A stretch of 64,000 bases of DNA from W1P20-047 sp045118335 (GTDB taxonomy: Bacteria > Actinomycetota > Coriobacteriia > Coriobacteriales > Eggerthellaceae), in contig JBGUXY010000075.1 in the NCBI GenBank assembly GCA_045118335.1, positions 35,564 through 99,563 of the forward strand. The letters are read 5' to 3'. Both the position numbers and the translations under genes were made by a program. Numbering within the stretch: position 1 is the first letter of the stretch; each line of letters begins with the position of its first letter. Shown one piece after another: positions 34,279-42,547 of the stretch. The notes under the pieces were generated by a model. That model was not told where the DNA came from. It ran no database searches and worked only from the letters and a program-made list of their open reading frames with translations.

Positions 34279-34830
34279 TTACGAAGCACGTTCCAGCATC
34301 GTGTCGATGCCAAGGTCGACATCGGACTCCATGGTGCTTGTCCATTCGTAGAAAAGATGCGAGCTTCCCTCCGAATCTGCAAGCTCGAGCATGACGCAAT
34401 CGGGGTCGCATTCCAGCCCCTTGAGCTCGAATGGCTCGTGGAGCGTGATGACAGCGCGTTCCAAATCGAGGTTTTCCCAAGTTGCCACTTCCCATTCGAC
34501 ATCTTGCTTGTTCTTGCCAATCGTGAACTTGCCCGTCATGTCTTCGTCGAGCACGACGACTACGGGAACGTTGACCTCGACATCCGTGCCGTCGCCGCCC
34601 CCTTTCAATGCCAGCGTCAGCGCATCGGCCTTCCACGTTCCCACGTATGGTCGGGCCTTCTCGTCGGCTTGCTGGGCAGACTCGTTGCCGCCCGGCTCGC
34701 TCGCGAATTCGGACACGCCCTCGCCGGCGCCTGCCGCTCCGCCCGAGCCTGCGTTCGTGCTTCCGCAGCCGGCGAGTGCGATGGCGCACGCAAAAGCCAC
34801 GATTGCCAAACCGATTCTGCCTTTTACCAT
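34279..34830 (-). CDS. Putative lipoprotein
   Basis: A 183-residue secreted lipoprotein: membrane signal then lipobox ALAGC with Cys22, a Gly/Ala/Ser-rich linker, and a beta-rich domain from about residue 60 (PYVGTWKADALTLALKG). The YVGTWK motif is common in small lipocalin-like extracellular domains. Function unknown. The ATG at 34830 has AGGA 7 nt upstream. Confidence 0.75.
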   Translation of the reverse strand: MVKGRIGLAIVAFACAIALAGCGSTNAGSGGAAGAGEGVSEFASEPGGNESAQQADEKARPYVGTWKADALTLALKGGGDGTDVEVNVPVVVVLDEDMTGKFTIGKNKQDVEWEVATWENLDLERAVITLHEPFELKGLECDPDCVMLELADSEGSSHLFYEWTSTMESDVDLGIDTMLERAS

Positions 34831-34858
34831 GAAGATCCTGCTCCCTATGACGTCATTG

Positions 34859-35128
34859 TCACCAACCGAGTATGCTGCTCCCCTCGCCCTCAAGCCCGCA
34901 CTTGGAACAGCGCTTGACCCAATCGTTGTAACGCGGCCCCTCGGCATATGAGCCGAGAGCGCCGTTTTTGGCCTTGTAGTTTACCCTTGTCATCCACGCT
35001 GGCTCGAACAGTTTGCTCGGCAATCCCATATAACCTCTTGCCCCTTGGCTCCCATGCAACGATCTCCGCGCTTTTTCCTGTATGTCGACGCATAGTTTAC
35101 CAAAATGCGTCATATTCTCGATTTCCAC
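34859..35128 (-). CDS. Possible small protein
   Basis: An 89-residue frame (MTHFGKLCVDIQEKARRS near the start, WVKRCSKCGLEGEGSS near the end). The opening FGKLCVDIQEKARRS recalls the helical part of the Nif11-like peptide (LDLELQEKARAC), but no double glycine follows. The ribosome site is poor. It could be a degraded or unrelated peptide gene. Confidence 0.3.
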   Translation of the reverse strand: MEIENMTHFGKLCVDIQEKARRSLHGSQGARGYMGLPSKLFEPAWMTRVNYKAKNGALGSYAEGPRYNDWVKRCSKCGLEGEGSSILGW

Positions 35129-35229
35129 CTGATCTTTATGCTGAACGTCGTATTGCGCGAAGGTTCAAGCGTCAGAAACAGTTTGGAGCAATGGCATCAA
35201 AGGGAATTCGCGAGCCAAACGGCTACGGA

Positions 35230-35280
35230 CTCTCGACTCGCGGGGGCTCTCGACTCGCGGGGGCCCTCGACTCGTGAGCC
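35230..35280. repeat. 17-bp tandem repeat
   Basis: Three tandem copies of CTCTCGACTCGCGGGGG, the third diverged, lie just downstream of the radical SAM gene stop codon. Confidence 0.8.
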
Positions 35281-35294
35281 CGCTCTTCGGAATG

Positions 35295-36620
35295 TCAAAC
35301 CCCTTTGACACGTGCCTTTGACATGCGCTCGTTGAGGGCCAGGACGTAGGACTCGGGATCGTTCTTGAAGGGGATGCGCGCGCACTTGCGCCCCTCGAAC
35401 AGGCGCTTGTGAGGACAGCCGCCCGCGCAGATGGGAAGCCATGCGCACTCGCGGCACTCGAGATCGTCACGAGGCGTCACCGCGCTGAGGTACGTTGCGA
35501 GGATGTTGGGGGAATGCGCCGTTTCCAGGGGAGCGGCGGGATGCCAGTCGAGCGCGGTTGCAAAGCTCAACCGACGGTCTCCCACGGCCTCGTAGCATTG
35601 GTAGAGATTTCCCATCTCGTCTATCGCCACCGTATGAGGGCACTGTGCGCCACAGCGCTTCCCACGCGCGGGCACCAGGCGTTCATCTTCTTCGATGATG
35701 CCAAGCTGCCCATCGGCTGGACCCTCCAGGAACTTCATGTTGCAGTCGCGAGTGAGAGCATTCTCGTTGGAAATCAGGGGTACCGCACAGTAGCGCAGGT
35801 CGTTGCCCGACTCCCGAGCGACGCTCTCGACGAACGCGCGTACTTCATCTGCGGTGTCGATGTTGCCCGCATGGACGTTGTGTCGCACAGCAACCTTGAA
35901 CGGAATCTGGCTGTCGCGCAAGTTGGCGACGATCGCGTCGAAGGTTGGGCCACCATCTGCCAGCGACCTGGTCGCATCGTGATCTGCGCCAATTCCATCT
36001 ATGGAAATCGCCACGGCTTTGAGTTGGCAACGTGCGAGCATGTCGACGATGTCCTGGGTAAGCAGGTACCCGTTGCTGAACATGTCGGCTTGATACGTTC
36101 CTCCCCGCTCGACTGCAAGCGCCGCAAGACGGATGGACAAGGACTCGATCACATCGGGCGCGAGCAAGGGCTCGCCGCCAAGCCAAGTGACCTGGATGTC
36201 GGCAACGCCACTTGCATCCTGCATGCGTCGAGCCAGATCCACGATGTCGTCTTGCACCGCCTTGCTCATCTTGCCGGCAACATGGTTCTCGCAACAGTAA
36301 GGGCAGGCGAAATTGCATGCCATGGTGGGACATATCGTCAAATCGATGGACTGCGGCTTTTCGCAGTCGGCTCCACCCATGAAGTCGATGGCTTCGCGCT
36401 CGTCGAAGTTCGCGATGATGCCGTTTTTGGCAAAGCGTTCGATAATCGGATTATCCTCGTCAAGCGCATCGAGCTCCGAGAGGAGGGCGACCTCGAGCGG
36501 GTCATACACAGTGCACGTTGATTTGAGCAGGTTTGCGATGATGGTGGAATGGCCGTCGGGCGAAGGTGCACGCAGGTTGTAACGCGATTCGTGCCAGCCG
36601 GCTTCTGCAGCTGTAGCCAT
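35295..36620 (-). CDS. Radical SAM/SPASM protein, possible peptide maturase
   Basis: A 441-residue radical SAM enzyme. The N-terminal 90 residues (WHESRYNLRAPSPDGHSTII) form a small domain as in peptide-modifying members. The cluster motif is CNFACPYC (Cys102, 106, 109). A SPASM extension carries further Cys pairs (CGAQC, CRECAWLPICAGGC and CARIPF) for auxiliary Fe-S clusters. Such proteins install thioether or C-C crosslinks in RiPPs, or act as anaerobic sulfatase maturases. The ATG at 36620 is preceded by GGAGG with 7-nt spacing. No precursor is evident immediately upstream. Confidence 0.85.
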   Translation of the reverse strand: MATAAEAGWHESRYNLRAPSPDGHSTIIANLLKSTCTVYDPLEVALLSELDALDEDNPIIERFAKNGIIANFDEREAIDFMGGADCEKPQSIDLTICPTMACNFACPYCCENHVAGKMSKAVQDDIVDLARRMQDASGVADIQVTWLGGEPLLAPDVIESLSIRLAALAVERGGTYQADMFSNGYLLTQDIVDMLARCQLKAVAISIDGIGADHDATRSLADGGPTFDAIVANLRDSQIPFKVAVRHNVHAGNIDTADEVRAFVESVARESGNDLRYCAVPLISNENALTRDCNMKFLEGPADGQLGIIEEDERLVPARGKRCGAQCPHTVAIDEMGNLYQCYEAVGDRRLSFATALDWHPAAPLETAHSPNILATYLSAVTPRDDLECRECAWLPICAGGCPHKRLFEGRKCARIPFKNDPESYVLALNERMSKARVKGV

Positions 36621-36974
36621 CAGAACACCTCCAAAGATGTTTCGGCGGATGCCTTCACGTTGCACCCACTCCGCCGCACGAGGGCTTCGCCTAAAGACGC
36701 GCAAACCCTGCGCCAAGATGGAAACATGATACATCAACCGCTCACACCTCCGCTTGCCGTTCGTGGGTCGGGCCATCGTCGTAGACGAGCACCTGGTCCG
36801 CCAAATTTGGCATTATCCCAGCGATGATCGTTGCAAGGCCACATCATCTCAACTGACTCTGATGCTCCTTTTGGCTTTCTCCGTGCGCTTCGACGTATAA
36901 TGTGCAGGACAAGCATCGGTGGGGTGTTGCCTCGTCTGGCACGGCTCGATGGAAAGAGGAGTTGGTAGGTAGTC
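36621..36974. other. Intergenic region with a possible ABC-transporter remnant
   Basis: This divergent gap of 354 bp holds, on the minus strand at 36742-36843, a short frame ending ADQVLVYDDGPTHERQAEV, which resembles the C-terminal end of ABC exporter ATPases (ADxILVLDDG...THE). It has lost most of its sequence. The rest contains the promoters for the radical SAM gene and for the gene at 36975. Confidence 0.4.
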
Positions 36975-37403
36975 GTGGATTTCAAGTACGTGCGCATTCA
37001 GGGCCGAGAGGTTTCAGCTAGCACTCAATATGCGGCTGGGGTTTTCAGCATGTGCTGGAAGATGATTCAAGACGACGTGATGGAAGCCGAAGACGCCGAT
37101 CTTTTCAAGGAAATAGACTCCTGGTTTGCCGAGGAGCTGCCATTTCCTGAGCAGTGCATGAATCACGAACAAGTGATTTGCTTCTTCAAAACCGAAAACG
37201 CCGAGCTCATGATGAAGATGATCACCCCCGCCATGTGGCTCCTCGAACGTTACAACCACCCGTTCTACGTTGTCTACACCAATTCACCCGGCGAGATCGT
37301 TTATGAAGACAAGTATCAAATTGCCGTTAAAGTACCCGAATTCCCGGTTATGAAGTTCAACCATCAGTGGGCGGAGCCTGGCAGCGGGCTGTTCCAGGAC
37401 TAA
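36975..37403 (+). CDS. Hypothetical protein co-transcribed with a STAS protein
   Basis: A 142-residue cytosolic protein of unknown family (MDFKYVRIQGREVSAST at the start, CMNHEQVICFFKTENAELM in the middle). It begins with GTG; AGGT lies close upstream. The following STAS gene begins 20 nt after its stop with a strong site, so it likely functions with that anti-anti-sigma-like protein, perhaps as a signalling partner. Confidence 0.65.
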   Translation: MDFKYVRIQGREVSASTQYAAGVFSMCWKMIQDDVMEAEDADLFKEIDSWFAEELPFPEQCMNHEQVICFFKTENAELMMKMITPAMWLLERYNHPFYVVYTNSPGEIVYEDKYQIAVKVPEFPVMKFNHQWAEPGSGLFQD

Positions 37404-37422
37404 CGGAGGGAAGGCGGTCGGC

Positions 37423-37728
37423 ATGGAATACGAGATTTGTCAACATGGCGAACATCTTCGCGTGAAAGTGGCAGGAAGGCTCGACGCACAAACAGCACCC
37501 ACACTTGAAGGTGCCATGCGAGAAAAGCTTGATGGCATCATCGACATCACGTTCGATCTGAGCGAACTCGTATATATCTCGAGCGCAGGCCTGCGCATTT
37601 TACTTGCCAGCTACAAACTCGTAAGCAAGCGCGAAGGAACGATGCAGGTCGAACACGCCACGGGTGACGTTTTATGCGTTATGCAAATGTCTGGCCTTGC
37701 AACGCTATTCGGCATTGAGTCAGAGTAA
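37423..37728 (+). CDS. STAS-domain protein (anti-sigma factor antagonist type)
   Basis: A 101-residue single STAS domain. The region VYISSAGLRILLASYKL holds the Ser (about position 53-54) that anti-sigma kinases phosphorylate in SpoIIAA/RsbV proteins, and FDLSELVYISSAG is the usual strand-loop-helix. It probably switches a partner anti-sigma factor or phosphatase; neither is encoded nearby. GGAGGG precedes the ATG. It is the second gene of a pair with the hypothetical protein. Confidence 0.87.
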   Translation: MEYEICQHGEHLRVKVAGRLDAQTAPTLEGAMREKLDGIIDITFDLSELVYISSAGLRILLASYKLVSKREGTMQVEHATGDVLCVMQMSGLATLFGIESE

Positions 37729-37859
37729 TCGCCTTCAACTCTCTTGCATTCGAAGGGTCAGCGCGTGATATGCCTGCGAACCTCTGATAAAACGAACCCG
37801 TCCCCATTTCTCATGCCTCATGCGAGCAGCCGACTGGGGCGATGATAGGAGGAAACGAT

Positions 37860-38399
37860 ATGACCGATATCCGCATCGTCAAGAAGAGTATCACGGATAT
37901 GGAAGTCGACGTTGTGGTCAATGCAGCCAACAGTGGGCTGCGTGCCGGCAGTGGAGTCTGCGGCGCGATCTTCGAAGCGGCTGGGCATCGCGAGCTGCAA
38001 GCGGCTTGTGATGCCATAGGGCGCTGCGACACGGGCAGCGCCGTGATCACGCCTGGGTTCGCGCTTGCGGCCCACTACGTTATCCATGCGGTTGGCCCCA
38101 TCTGGTCGGGAGGGAACCGCGGCGAAGCGGAGCTGCTCGCAAGCTGCTATGCGAAATCGATTGATCTGGCCGTCGCGAACGGATGCACAAGCATCGCTTT
38201 CCCTCTCATTTCTTCGGGAATCTACGGATATCCGAAAGAAGCAGCCTGGTGCATAGCCATCGGCACCTGCCTGGAAAAGCTCGAACAACTTGGCGATAAA
38301 GCCCCGCGTGTTTTCTTCTGCGTCCTTGACGACCGTTCGCTCGAACTTGGCGAACGCGTCTTGAACGAGTCGACTGCCAAGTCGACTGCTCGTAGTTAG
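37860..38399 (+). CDS. Macrodomain protein (ADP-ribose binding)
   Basis: A 179-residue stand-alone macrodomain. VDVVVNAANSGLRAGSGVCG is the ADP-ribose site, and FPLISSGIYGYPKEAA closes it, as in MacroD-type ADP-ribosylhydrolases and O-acetyl-ADP-ribose deacetylases. It may reverse protein ADP-ribosylation or clear ADP-ribose metabolites. GGAGG lies 7 nt before the ATG at 37860. The C-terminal end abuts the tRNA-Leu repeat region. Confidence 0.88.
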   Translation: MTDIRIVKKSITDMEVDVVVNAANSGLRAGSGVCGAIFEAAGHRELQAACDAIGRCDTGSAVITPGFALAAHYVIHAVGPIWSGGNRGEAELLASCYAKSIDLAVANGCTSIAFPLISSGIYGYPKEAAWCIAIGTCLEKLEQLGDKAPRVFFCVLDDRSLELGERVLNESTAKSTARS

Positions 38400-38405
38400 T
38401 TTGGC

Positions 38406-38686
38406 TCCACCTCATCGGTTCGAGTCCATGCAATAGGCCCGGTCAGGCGATCCCGACCGGGCCCAAACGAATCCAACCCTGGTAGGGGCGGTGGGACTCC
38501 GGCCTTCGCTTCGCGAACGCCGACCCCTCCCTCGCAGGCTCGGTCGGGCGAATTCCTGGAAACGTGCCACCGGCACGTTTCCTTGACGGAATTCCACCTC
38601 ATCGGTTCGAGTCCACGCAATGGACCCGGCCAGGCGATCCCGACCGGGCCCAAACGAATCCAACCCTGGTAGGGGCGGTGGGACTC
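38406..38686. repeat. 94-bp direct repeat overlapping the 3' end of tRNA-Leu (att-like)
   Basis: 38406-38499 and 38593-38686 match at 90 of 94 positions. The right copy contains the last 20 nt of the tRNA-Leu gene, so the left copy is a duplicated tRNA 3' end plus its flank. Between them lies a hairpin (GGAAACGTGCC with GGCACGTTTCC at 38558-38582, enclosed by GAATTCC and GGAATTC). Duplicated tRNA 3' ends mark integration sites, but simple local duplication would look the same. Confidence 0.75.
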
Positions 38687-38749
38687 GAACCCACATTCCG
38701 AAGAGGCGGATTTTAAGTCCGCTGCGTCTGCCAATTCCGCCACGCCCCC
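38667..38749 (-). tRNA. tRNA-Leu (anticodon UAA)
   Basis: A complete cloverleaf on the minus strand: acceptor starts GGGGGCG, D arm GCGGAATTGGCAGACGC, anticodon stem-loop GCGGACTTAAAATCCGC (anticodon TAA), a class II variable arm (CTCTTCGGAAT), T arm GTGGGTTCGAGTCCCAC, and an encoded CCA end. The length of 83 nt including CCA fits. Its 3' end is duplicated about 190 bp downstream. Confidence 0.93.
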
Positions 38750-38824
38750 GCAAGTGCCGCTTCTTCAAGCAGCCTCGTTATGATATCAAAACCTTGCCGC
38801 ATGCGCTTGCGGCAAGATCGCATC

Positions 38825-39763
38825 CTACGCGGACGCCGCATCCATGATGATGCCATGCAGGATATCGGCCTCGCTGACGGTGAAACCGCCAGTGCCAGCT
38901 TGGCGCACGATCTCGCCCAGAATCAGGGTTCCGGCTACGATCACGGGAGCACGGTCGGGCTGCAGACCCACGACCTGGCGGCGCTCCTCCAGCGTCAGGG
39001 AGGCCAGTCGGTCGCGAATCTGGTCAAGCGACTCGAGCGTTACCGTGGCACCATGCACACGCGAGGAATCGTAGACTTCCATGGCTTGCTCGATGGAAAC
39101 CAGGCTCGTGGCCGTACCTGCCACCGCCACGATGCGGTCTACTTTAAAATCGCGCTTTGCCAGCTCGTCGAAGAAAGTGGCAAACTGCGGGGCGAACCAC
39201 TCCACGGCCGTCTGCATTTCCTCGGTCGTAGGCGGGTCGCTTTTCAGGAACCGTTCGGTCACACGGCGACACCCGACGTTGAACGAGTACTTGTGGATGG
39301 GCTCCTGCCCGCCGACGCCAGCGATAAGCTCCGACGAACCGCCGCCCACATCGCAGACGAGCAGGTTTTCGCCCTTGAAGTTCGAACCGGCCCCTAGGAA
39401 GGAAAGCGAAGCCTCCTTTTCGCCTGGAATGACGGATAGCCGCACGCCACGACGCTCGAGCATGGCCACGAAATCGGCTGCGTTCGAGGCGTCGCGGCTG
39501 GCGGATGTGGCCATCGCCACGATCTGCACCGGCGTCTCGTCTGTCGTCAGCCCCCCAATTACCTCCATGTATTCTGCAATCTGCGCATCGACGCGTTGCA
39601 TGGCGGCGTCGAGCAGGTATCCGTTGGCGTCAACGCCTTCACCCAGATTAACGATAGCGGTGCTCCGGTAGAGCTGATGGAGCCCTTCTTCATCTACATC
39701 CGCCACCAGCAGGCGGCAAGTCACGGTTCCGATATCGATGGCGGCGATTCTTTTGGTGGTCAT
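38825..39763 (-). CDS. ppx: Ppx/GppA phosphatase family protein
   Basis: A 312-residue actin-fold phosphatase. IAAIDIGTVTCRLLVADV is the first phosphate loop, and LVCDVGGGSSELI the second; the Glu of the ESxR-type region lies in between. Family members hydrolyse inorganic polyphosphate or pppGpp. It is the short form without a C-terminal HD domain. AAGGAG lies 6 nt before the ATG at 39763. Pairing with RelA/SpoT elsewhere in the window makes a (p)ppGpp-linked role possible. The symbol is by family only. Confidence 0.88.
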   Translation of the reverse strand: MTTKRIAAIDIGTVTCRLLVADVDEEGLHQLYRSTAIVNLGEGVDANGYLLDAAMQRVDAQIAEYMEVIGGLTTDETPVQIVAMATSASRDASNAADFVAMLERRGVRLSVIPGEKEASLSFLGAGSNFKGENLLVCDVGGGSSELIAGVGGQEPIHKYSFNVGCRRVTERFLKSDPPTTEEMQTAVEWFAPQFATFFDELAKRDFKVDRIVAVAGTATSLVSIEQAMEVYDSSRVHGATVTLESLDQIRDRLASLTLEERRQVVGLQPDRAPVIVAGTLILGEIVRQAGTGGFTVSEADILHGIIMDAASA

Positions 39764-39896
39764 GCGTTGCTCCTTCGAGTAGGCATTGGCGGTTTTCACG
39801 GTCGAGGCGGAAAAGGCGTGGGCAAATGCTCGTTAACGGGCGGGGTATCGTGATGTCAGGGTTTTTTCATGCACCCCAGCCCCGCCCGAATGCATG

Positions 39897-40736
39897 CTAT
39901 CCTTCGTAGCCGAAGAAGGGATCGAGCACGCCGGAGTACCAGGTTTCGGGAGCTTTTATGCTGCCCGCTGGGACAATGCCGATATCGGAATCGCCGAGTC
40001 CGGAACGTGCCTGCACGCCTTGTACCATAACGGAGTTTTCGCCCGGGGACACCCAACCATATTTGTCATGAGCCCGAGTCTTTATTCCCTCTTCGGTATT
40101 TAGAAGCGCGACATCGTCTTGCAGCCGCTCGTAGTATTCTTGCAGAGCTTCGTATTCAGCCTGGCTCTGAGCCTGGTCGCGAATGGCTATGTAGTAGTTT
40201 TGAACCGATGGGTATAGCGACACGCAAAGGAGCACCAGGCACAACGCGAAACCACCCAGTACGTAGAAACGCAACCTGTGACCACGCGAGAAGAACGACT
40301 CGACAGCTCCTGCGATGGCGCCGAAGACGCTTGCCACCGCCGACATCGCTGCAGCGCCGTAAGACGATCCCCGCGCATGAGCCCGCGAGGCAAAACGCTG
40401 GGAAAACCCGAAAGAGCCCATATGCACAGCAGCACGCGCACCAGAAGCCGTCGCCGCACGTGTGCGCCTATAGCCGCTACGGTCGAACTGATGAGACGCC
40501 CTGCGCTTGCGCAGTTGCTGGCGAAACTGCATCATCCTAGAACCCGAAGTCCGACGGTAGCCACGAGCCGACGATGCAGCACGCCTGCGGTTGCTACCAG
40601 AATGTGCGGAAGCGCTGCGGCGCCCACGGTTTGAGCGGGCATCTTCGGCGTATTGGCTGTGGCCAAAGCGCGCAGAGGCCTTGCGCGACGTGCGCACATC
40701 GAAATAGTCTAAGATTCGTGCTTGGTTTCTGGTCAA
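39897..40736 (-). CDS. Septum formation initiator (DivIC/FtsB-like) protein
   Basis: A 279-residue bitopic protein. The N-terminal 130 residues are basic, Arg/Ser-rich and low in complexity, so probably disordered and cytoplasmic. One membrane helix (about 152-172, FYVLGGFALCLVLLCVSLY) is followed by a coiled coil (AQSQAEYEALQEYYERL) and the DivIC-type end EEGIKTRAHDKYGWVSPGE. It should join the divisome core with FtsL and FtsQ. The start is probably TTG at 40736, with GGGG 8 nt upstream. The long basic N-terminus is typical of actinobacterial homologues. Confidence 0.82.
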   Translation of the reverse strand: MTRNQARILDYFDVRTSRKASARFGHSQYAEDARSNRGRRSASAHSGSNRRRAASSARGYRRTSGSRMMQFRQQLRKRRASHQFDRSGYRRTRAATASGARAAVHMGSFGFSQRFASRAHARGSSYGAAAMSAVASVFGAIAGAVESFFSRGHRLRFYVLGGFALCLVLLCVSLYPSVQNYYIAIRDQAQSQAEYEALQEYYERLQDDVALLNTEEGIKTRAHDKYGWVSPGENSVMVQGVQARSGLGDSDIGIVPAGSIKAPETWYSGVLDPFFGYEG

Positions 40737-40939
40737 GACCGGGCCCCTATAGCATAGTTTGTTTTCGGTTCGTTTGCTTCGAGCAACAGCATGATAGCAT
40801 GCCTGTCATAACTAGAAATGCGAGATGTCGCAATTGGCGCGAGAATCTTACCCAACGTCACAACTTCCACGAAACGCCCAGACTTGCAGATCTGCGATTG
40901 CCGCAAGCCCTGGCAAAAGTATCTTACCCATCATCAAAA

Positions 40940-40963
40940 CCGCCCGCTGCATCCAGCGGGCGG
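40940..40963 (-). terminator. Rho-independent terminator of gatCAB
   Basis: A 10-bp perfect stem, CCGCCCGCTG with CAGCGGGCGG on the minus strand, then TTTTGATG. It lies 18 bp after the gatB stop. Confidence 0.88.
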
Positions 40964-40980
40964 CAGTTTTGGAATCCGCT

Positions 40981-42546
40981 TTACGAAAGCTCTTCTGAAA
41001 GCAACTGGTTTATGAGCTTGGGGTTACCTTGGCCCTTCATAGCCTTCATGCACTGCCCTACGAAGAAGCCGAGCAAGCCGGTCTTGCCTCCCCTGTAGGC
41101 CTCCACCTTGTCGGGATTGTCGGCTAGCACCTGCTCGATCACGGCTTCGATGGCTCCCGTGTCGGAAACCTGTTTCATACCACGCTCGTCGACGATCTTC
41201 GCCGGGTCCTTGTCCTCGTCTAGCACGGCTGCGAACACTTCCTTACCCTGCTTCGAGGAAATGGCTTCGCTGGCCACAAGACCCACAAGCTCCACGACAC
41301 GGGCGGGGGTGAGCGGGCTTTCGGCCAGGTCGAAGTCAGCGTTGGCGTTCATGTGCGCGGCAACATCGTTGAGCATCAAGTTAACGAGCGGCTTGGCCAG
41401 CTTCGCATCGGCGGTTTGCATGCACTGCTCAAAGAACGCAGCAACCGCACCGTCTTCCACGACATGACGGGCGTCGTAAGCCGTGAGCCCGAAATCGTGT
41501 TCGAAGCGCTTCGCCTTCTGGTCGGGCAGCTCGGGCAGCTTCGCGCGCACGGCCTCGATGAACTCGTCGGACAGGTCGTAGGGCGCAAGGTCTGGATCGG
41601 GGAACATGCGGTAGTCGTCGGCAGTTTCCTTCACGCGCATGACGATGGTGCGCTTCTTGGAGGGATCCCAATGACGGGTCTCCTGGTAGATGATACCTCC
41701 CTCTTCGAGCACCTCCGCCTGACGGCAGATCTCGTACGCCAAGCCGTCGTGGAGGTTCTTGAAGCTGTTGATGTTCTTCAGCTCGGTCTTGGTTCCAAAC
41801 TGGGTGGCTCCGCGGCGGCGCAGCGAAATGTTGCCGTCGGCGCGCAGGCTGCCCTCTTCCATGGAGCAGTCGGAAATGCCCAGCGCCAGGAAGATCTGAC
41901 GCAGCTTCTGCATGAACAGGCGCGCCTCTTCGGGCGTGCGCAAATCTGGCTCGGTAACAAGCTCGATAAGCGGCGTACCGGCACGGTTGTAGTCCACCAG
42001 CGAATGGGTGGCACCGCTGATGCGCCCTTCCCCACCGCCGATGTGGATCATCTTGCCGGCATCCTCTTCCATGTGGATGCGCGTGATTCCCACGCGGGCC
42101 ACGTAGCCGTCGGCCGTACGGGTGATGTTTTCGGCCGTCTCGCCTTCTTCCAGCTTATCGAGCAGGGGCCGCTCTGCAGCTCCCTTGCCGTCCACGTCCA
42201 AATCAAGCCAGCCGCGCATGCAGAATGCCTTGGGCCCCTGCGTGGTTTGGAAGTTCTTCGCCATGTCGGGATACATGTAGCCCTTGCGGTAGAACATCGT
42301 GTGCTTCTCGATGTCGCAGTTGGTGGCCAGGCCGGCGAGCACGATGTTTTCGATGGCCGCACGGTTGGGCACGGGCAACGCACCGGGCAGACCTAGGCAC
42401 ACCGGGCACGTGTGCGTGTTGGGATCGGCACCGAATTCGAGCTTGCAGCCGCAAAACATCTTCGTTTTCAACTTCGTGAGCTCGCAGTGAATCTCGAGGC
42501 CGATGACGGCTTCCCAATCCCGCAATGCCTCTTCCATCGTCTTCAT
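40981..42546 (-). CDS. gatB: Asp-tRNA(Asn)/Glu-tRNA(Gln) amidotransferase subunit B
   Basis: A 521-residue subunit that binds mischarged tRNA and activates its acyl group with ATP. The opening WEAVIGLEIHCEL, the zinc-site CGCKLEFGADPNTHTCPVC, the kinase region and the C-terminal GatB/Yqey domain (QGKEVFAAVLDEDKDPAKI) are all present. It ends the gatCAB operon. The ATG at 42546 begins one base after the gatA stop, with AGGTG 8 nt upstream. Presence of GatCAB suggests Gln-tRNA and possibly Asn-tRNA are made by transamidation. Confidence 0.95.
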   Translation of the reverse strand: MKTMEEALRDWEAVIGLEIHCELTKLKTKMFCGCKLEFGADPNTHTCPVCLGLPGALPVPNRAAIENIVLAGLATNCDIEKHTMFYRKGYMYPDMAKNFQTTQGPKAFCMRGWLDLDVDGKGAAERPLLDKLEEGETAENITRTADGYVARVGITRIHMEEDAGKMIHIGGGEGRISGATHSLVDYNRAGTPLIELVTEPDLRTPEEARLFMQKLRQIFLALGISDCSMEEGSLRADGNISLRRRGATQFGTKTELKNINSFKNLHDGLAYEICRQAEVLEEGGIIYQETRHWDPSKKRTIVMRVKETADDYRMFPDPDLAPYDLSDEFIEAVRAKLPELPDQKAKRFEHDFGLTAYDARHVVEDGAVAAFFEQCMQTADAKLAKPLVNLMLNDVAAHMNANADFDLAESPLTPARVVELVGLVASEAISSKQGKEVFAAVLDEDKDPAKIVDERGMKQVSDTGAIEAVIEQVLADNPDKVEAYRGGKTGLLGFFVGQCMKAMKGQGNPKLINQLLSEELS

Positions 42547-42547
42547 G

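Noticed and set aside
38406..38499. A second tRNA-Leu gene
   Set aside because: Only the 3' 20 nt are repeated; the D arm and anticodon arm are missing.
41353..42396. 347-codon plus-strand frame inside gatB
   Set aside because: Shadow of gatB; gatCAB gene order and motifs are unambiguous on the minus strand.
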